DNA of 64,000 nucleotides from Rhodococcus sp. (in: high G+C Gram-positive bacteria) (GTDB lineage: Bacteria > Actinomycetota > Actinomycetes > Mycobacteriales > Mycobacteriaceae): assembly GCF_023264675.1 (NCBI RefSeq), contig NZ_JAHFVG010000030.1, positions 1 through 64,000 on the forward strand, written 5' to 3'. Both the position numbers and the translations under genes were made by a program. Positions within the stretch are counted from its first letter, which is position 1; each line of letters starts with the position of its first letter. This document shows positions 60,603-64,000 of the stretch, piece by piece. The notes under the pieces are model-generated. The model had not been told where the DNA came from. It searched no databases and worked only from the letters and a program-made list of their open reading frames with translations.

Positions 60603-61304
60603 CTAGCGCGCGTGCTTGTGGCGCTCGAGCTCATCACTGCGCTGCTGCGCCTTCTCGACGAGCCAGTCGTAGGTGTGAATCTCGATGTTGTGGAGACGTG
60701 CGAGTTGCCGACGTTTCATTTTCGTCTTCTCGTCGTCTGGGCCTCGTCGGCCGATGATGACCCACCCTGGTACCGAGTCGTCGATATCGACCAGACCCAA
60801 GCCCATCTCGTGGTGCGGCTTCCGGCAAGTACTGAGATTCTCTCGAATGTAGAGCCGCCACTCCTCGATCTGATCTATACCCTTCCTCAGGAACATGGCT
60901 GGGTCGCCCGCCTTGGTGAACAGTGGCCGCTGCGGTCCTTCCAATTCGACGGCGCGCCACTCGAAACCGACGCTGCTCAGCTCAGCGATCATGAAGTCGC
61001 TCCGGAAGTGACCCCCGAACGCCTTCTGCGGAATGACCCAGCGCCCGTGGCCACCCCCGAGCGGTTGCAGCAGCAGCTCCGGGTGGTCTTGAAGAAACTG
61101 TTGGGTGTCGTGTTCGGTGGTCGCGTCAGCGACCACCTGTCGGAATTCGCCGACGAGCTCGGCCGTGATGGTGTCCCATTCGACGAGATGCGGTTCGAGA
61201 TCCGGAATCGCGACCCGTTGCCGTTCGCCGCGGGCCGTCTCGGCGGCAAGCTCAGCGCCGATCGCTTCGAGCTCGGCCCGGCTGATCTCGTCGTAGTCGC
61301 TCAT
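60603..61304 (-). CDS. sduA: Shedu (SduA) DUF4263 anti-phage nuclease
   Basis: A 233-aa protein carrying the Shedu domain. FLQDHPELLLQPL, then SDFMIAEL near 103, and VELEGPQRPLFTKAGDP near 118 followed by IDQIEEWRLYI. Shedu is a single-protein defence whose DUF4263 core is a PD-(D/E)xK nuclease. Here the second element reads ELE rather than the more usual ELK, which may alter catalysis. The short N-terminal helical region is typical of small Shedu types. ATG 61304 starts the protein; a longer ORF to 61349 is less likely. Convergent with the XRE-like gene and divergent from the 360-aa gene. Confidence 0.82.
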   Translation of the reverse strand: MSDYDEISRAELEAIGAELAAETARGERQRVAIPDLEPHLVEWDTITAELVGEFRQVVADATTEHDTQQFLQDHPELLLQPLGGGHGRWVIPQKAFGGHFRSDFMIAELSSVGFEWRAVELEGPQRPLFTKAGDPAMFLRKGIDQIEEWRLYIRENLSTCRKPHHEMGLGLVDIDDSVPGWVIIGRRGPDDEKTKMKRRQLARLHNIEIHTYDWLVEKAQQRSDELERHKHAR

Positions 61305-61442
61305 CGGGTCGATGCTACGTCCGGCGCGACCACTGTCTGGCAATTCCACGCGACAATCAGTCGCGAAATGAAACAGTGAGTAGCGACAGTGTTGCTACAC
61401 GGCCGATTCGGACCCGGCGCGGACGAGCAGAGGGGAACCGCG

Positions 61443-62525
61443 ATGTCACTGGTGTACCGCGCGATCTGGAGAGACGACCTCCCCAACGCGAGCGAGATCG
61501 CCGTCGCGGCGTGGACGGAATGGGTCGATGAAAAGACCGACGGTGCCCTGCACCCGGTCGACGTCGGAGAGTCCGCGTCCACGATCGTGCGCAGAGGAGA
61601 CCAGATCAAAGTTGAAGCCAGACTGGCGACTGCCCAAGGCGATGGGCCGGTACGGGACGTGGCCCGTGCCGATCTGATCGAGACCGCCGCAGCAGCTGGG
61701 AATCGTTGGCACACCATTCTTCGCTCTTGGACCACCGACGACGACCCCGCACAGGGATGGCTGTGGGTCGACGTCGAAGCCGTGGGCGACATCGAAATCG
61801 GGGCGCTCGGACCTCGCGCACCCAAACTCGTCCGATCGCTGCTCGACACCTGGTTCGGTCACGCACTCGTCGGCACCGAAACTGCGTACGCCGAATCCAT
61901 TGGCTCGTTCCGCCTTCGAGTCGGGTCGAGAGTCGCGCCACGGGGCGCGTCATCTCGGCCCAGGCGGGCAGGGCAAGTGATCTCGCACGAGCGCAAGACC
62001 GGCGATGTGGGATCTCTCATCCAGTTTCTCCTCGCCACCCAACCTGTCGAGGGGGTGCAGGTCGTCGACGGCTGCGGGGCAATACACCAGCATCTGCGGT
62101 CGAATCCCTTGCCGCAGAGTCGAGACGGCCACGCAGTCTGGGCGCAATCAATCGCAGCTCTTATGGAGAAACCGCAGCGGAAGCTGTCAGGACTGAAATC
62201 GTCACCGCGGGGACCGAAGTCGCCGATAGAGTCATGGACGGCCGTCCTCAACGTCGGCGCAGACGCACTCTGGGGAGTGCGCGGCGACATACAGGTCATG
62301 ACGACCGCCGTGATGAGCCGCCTCGGCATCGCGTCCGACGACAGTTCGTGGCGCTGGATCGCGTTGTCACTGCCGATCGTCGGCCGGGTCGAGCGGCGAG
62401 TACAGCTGGCAGCGACACCGCTGGACTACCGCGACCCGACATGGAGCCTGCTCGACCACGAGACATGGGCGCAGAGGACAGCGGCGACGGTCACCGGGGA
62501 TGCCGAGCGCGGATACCTGCTCTGA
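61443..62525 (+). CDS. hypothetical protein in the defence island, 360 aa
   Basis: ATG 61443 follows AGGGGAACCGCG. The N-terminal SLVYRAIWRDDL and a RWHTILRSWTTDD strand match a family I have seen only as unnamed proteins. The second half from about residue 185 differs in composition and could come from a separate domain or an old recombination. No catalytic motif. Position between Shedu and Fic suggests a defence or toxin role. Confidence 0.55.
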   Translation: MSLVYRAIWRDDLPNASEIAVAAWTEWVDEKTDGALHPVDVGESASTIVRRGDQIKVEARLATAQGDGPVRDVARADLIETAAAAGNRWHTILRSWTTDDDPAQGWLWVDVEAVGDIEIGALGPRAPKLVRSLLDTWFGHALVGTETAYAESIGSFRLRVGSRVAPRGASSRPRRAGQVISHERKTGDVGSLIQFLLATQPVEGVQVVDGCGAIHQHLRSNPLPQSRDGHAVWAQSIAALMEKPQRKLSGLKSSPRGPKSPIESWTAVLNVGADALWGVRGDIQVMTTAVMSRLGIASDDSSWRWIALSLPIVGRVERRVQLAATPLDYRDPTWSLLDHETWAQRTAATVTGDAERGYLL

Positions 62526-62637
62526 GCCGGACTGGCCGCGACCGCCCGAATGGCCGAAATGGTCGAGGGCAGCGCGGCCGACGGGTAGTCGGGGATTCGA
62601 GCCGAGGTCCACATTCGAACAGCATCAGGGGAAATCG

Positions 62638-63345
62638 ATGAGCATGGACGGCCTGAACTTCTTCTGGGACCGCCGCGCCATCCCGATACTGCCGGGTGGG
62701 ATCAGTCGCGACGAGATCGCGCACACCCTCGCCCACAACCTGGCTGACTGCGTCTGGAACACAGCCGCATTGGAAGGGAACTCGTTCACCATCCGGGAAG
62801 TGAAATCCCTGATGGACGGCGAACAGGTTGCCGAGCACCCAATCTCCGAGGTACGCCAAATCGCCGACACCGCAGAGGCTTACACATGGCTGCTCGCCCA
62901 AGTTCGAACGGACTCCCTCGACTGGGACCGTGAAACCTCCGACCACAGCAACGGCATCCTCGCCCGCCACGAAGCGTTGGTCGCCGGACAATTCCGGACC
63001 TCCGAGGTATCCGTCCACCTCGGCGCTCGTGGCGCGTACACACCGCCACCAGTGGGTGATCTCGAAGACCACTATCGCGCAGGCATTTCGGCGCTCGGCA
63101 ACATCGATCGGCCGGACGAACGAGCACTGGCGTACTTCGCGTTCGGGGCCCGCGCTCAGTTCTACTTTGATGGCAACAAACGAACCTCGCGACATCTCAT
63201 GAACGCGATCCTGATGGCCGCAGGGCATCACCCGATCGTGGTGCCGGTCGCGCGAGAACTCGAATTCGACGAGGCGTGCGTGAGCATGTTCGCAGACGCC
63301 GACGCCACCGAAATAATGCAGTTCTTGGCCTCCTGCACGGCCTAG
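62638..63345 (+). CDS. Fic-family protein, catalytic His replaced by Gln
   Basis: A 235-aa protein. The Fic core motif reads QFYFDGNKRTSR (residues 174-185), so the position of the catalytic His in HxFx(D/E)GNxR holds Gln. The N-terminal inhibitory helix TAALEGN (42-48), matching (S/T)xxxE(G/N), is intact. Fic proteins transfer AMP or other groups to target proteins. Loss of the His usually abolishes AMP transfer, so this variant may act differently, be regulatory, or be a phosphorylase or kinase-like offshoot. ATG 62638 with CAGGGGAAATCG upstream. Confidence 0.82.
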   Translation: MSMDGLNFFWDRRAIPILPGGISRDEIAHTLAHNLADCVWNTAALEGNSFTIREVKSLMDGEQVAEHPISEVRQIADTAEAYTWLLAQVRTDSLDWDRETSDHSNGILARHEALVAGQFRTSEVSVHLGARGAYTPPPVGDLEDHYRAGISALGNIDRPDERALAYFAFGARAQFYFDGNKRTSRHLMNAILMAAGHHPIVVPVARELEFDEACVSMFADADATEIMQFLASCTA

Positions 63346-63387
63346 CCTTCCCAATCGACGCACACTGACCTTGCAGTTTCCTTTAAT

Positions 63388-63403
63388 TGGAAGATATATT
63401 CCA
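63388..63403. promoter_or_regulatory. palindromic operator/promoter of the second HTH-nucleotidyltransferase
   Basis: TGGAAGATATATTCCA has perfect TGGAA/TTCCA arms around an AT core. TATATT at 63395-63400 sits 6 nt before ATG 63407. As at 29047, the operator covers the -10 and start site of a leaderless gene, but its sequence is different. Confidence 0.7.
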
Positions 63404-63406
63404 TCT

Positions 63407-63991
63407 ATGCGAAACGTTCCTCCGGCGCTCATGCCGATCTTCCGATCGAAAGCGCAAGCCGAACTCCTCGCCCGCGTGCTCCTGCACCCCGACGAACAGT
63501 TCAGCCTCACCGACCTCGCAGAACACACAGGCGTCGCACTCTCAACCATGCATCGCGAAGTCGCACAGCTGATTACCGCAGGAATCTTCACAGACCGTTA
63601 CGTCGGCCGGACACGCCTTATCTCCGCCGCCGACACCCCCGTCGTCGCCCCACTTCGCCACCTGGTGATGCTCACCTACGGGCCTCCGCAGGTCATCGCC
63701 GAAGAATTCGCCCTGGTCGGCGTCGAGAAGGTCGTCATCTTCGGCTCGTGGGCCGCGCGCTACGAAGACCAGCCCGGTCGTCAGCCCAACGACATAGATG
63801 TTCTACTGGTCGGCGAGGTCAGCCGCCTACAGATGTACACCGCGGCCGACCTCGCGTCAGAACGAATCGGAAAACCGGTCCACCCTGTCGTCTGCAGCGC
63901 GCAGGTGTGGGCGAACCCAGAAGGAGATGTATTGGTGTCCGAGATACAGAAGTCCCCGCACCTCACCGTGTTTGAGCGGGAAGCCGTATGA
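63407..63991 (+). CDS. HTH-fused nucleotidyltransferase (second MNT antitoxin-like)
   Basis: A 194-aa protein, a paralogue of the 29079 gene with the same order. A winged helix (FSLTDLAEHTGVALSTMHREVAQL, about 33-60) is followed by a nucleotidyltransferase with IFGSWAAR (GS at 113-114) and NDIDVLLVG (Asp at 129/131). Leaderless, with a palindromic promoter. Its stop overlaps an ATG (ATGA at 63988), so a coupled HEPN-type partner probably follows beyond the window. Two such modules on one element need different operators, and they have them. Confidence 0.8.
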   Translation: MRNVPPALMPIFRSKAQAELLARVLLHPDEQFSLTDLAEHTGVALSTMHREVAQLITAGIFTDRYVGRTRLISAADTPVVAPLRHLVMLTYGPPQVIAEEFALVGVEKVVIFGSWAARYEDQPGRQPNDIDVLLVGEVSRLQMYTAADLASERIGKPVHPVVCSAQVWANPEGDVLVSEIQKSPHLTVFEREAV

Positions 63992-64000
63992 CCGCGGCGT
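63988..64000 (+). CDS. start of a coupled gene, cut by window end
   Basis: ATG at 63988 overlaps the previous stop (ATGA). Only four codons are visible. By analogy with 29079/29702 it should encode the HEPN-type partner. Inference only. Confidence 0.35.

Noticed and set aside
61706-62641. 311-aa ORF overlapping the 360-aa gene
   Set aside because: Arg/Gly-rich shadow frame; the 61443 frame has the better start and composition.

Overview
The window is high-GC actinobacterial DNA and reads as accessory DNA, most likely a large conjugative plasmid or integrated conjugative element of a Mycobacteriales genus such as Rhodococcus, Gordonia or a relative. The reasons are frequent GTG/TTG starts, tightly overlapping ATGA/GTGA gene pairs, several probable leaderless genes with a TANNNT box about 6 nt before the start codon, a PE/PPE-bearing type VII secretion (T7SS) locus, an Lsr2 homologue, LppP/LprE-like and other lipoproteins, and DUF2637/DUF3846-type genes typical of actinobacterial plasmids. 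No rRNA, tRNA, CRISPR array, transposase, integrase, relaxase or replication initiator is recognisable.

Layout. (1) 0-1.3 kb: an N-terminally short HNH (DUF1524-type) nuclease and an unknown gene. (2) 1.8-23.3 kb: a transfer region that mixes type IV-like parts (small membrane proteins, a VirB4-like ATPase, a polytopic VirB6-like protein, an FtsK-like coupling ATPase) with a T7SS locus (EspI-like ATPase, EccD, mycosin MycP, EccE, PE, PPE, two Esx-like proteins, EspG). This is the combination known from the mycobacterial plasmid pRAW, which needs both systems for transfer. EccB and EccC are not in the window. (3) 23.6-34.5 kb: an array of small, mostly unassigned same-strand genes, two lipoproteins, and an HTH-nucleotidyltransferase/HEPN toxin-antitoxin pair with a palindromic promoter. 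(4) 34.7-35.1 kb: Lsr2. (5) 35.5-44.5 kb: a three-gene operon of SNF2 helicase-DUF3883, DUF1156 methyltransferase and DUF499 ATPase, which looks like a DISARM-related anti-phage system; its predicted 5' leader folds into a hairpin next to the ribosome binding site. (6) 44.7-49.5 kb: an HD-domain gene broken by a 38-bp tandem duplication, a full-length purA whose only well-placed start is ATT, an orphan ImuA'-like gene and a secreted amidase. (7) 49.6-60.6 kb: unknown genes, zinc-ribbon proteins, a zinc-finger/Mrp-ATPase fusion, an Rv1828-like MerR regulator, small membrane proteins and a HAD phosphatase-like protein. (8) 60.6-64 kb: a second defence/toxin island with a Shedu (SduA, DUF4263) nuclease, an unknown 360-aa protein, a Fic protein with Gln in place of the catalytic His, and a second HTH-nucleotidyltransferase whose partner runs off the end.

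How it fits together. Regions 2 and 3 probably serve DNA transfer and establishment. Regions 3, 5 and 8 carry at least four defence or toxin-antitoxin modules. An AT-rich box close to GATAATATC (core GATA-W-TATC) recurs about a dozen times in intergenic DNA, often supplying the -10 element of leaderless genes, which suggests shared transcription logic across the element.
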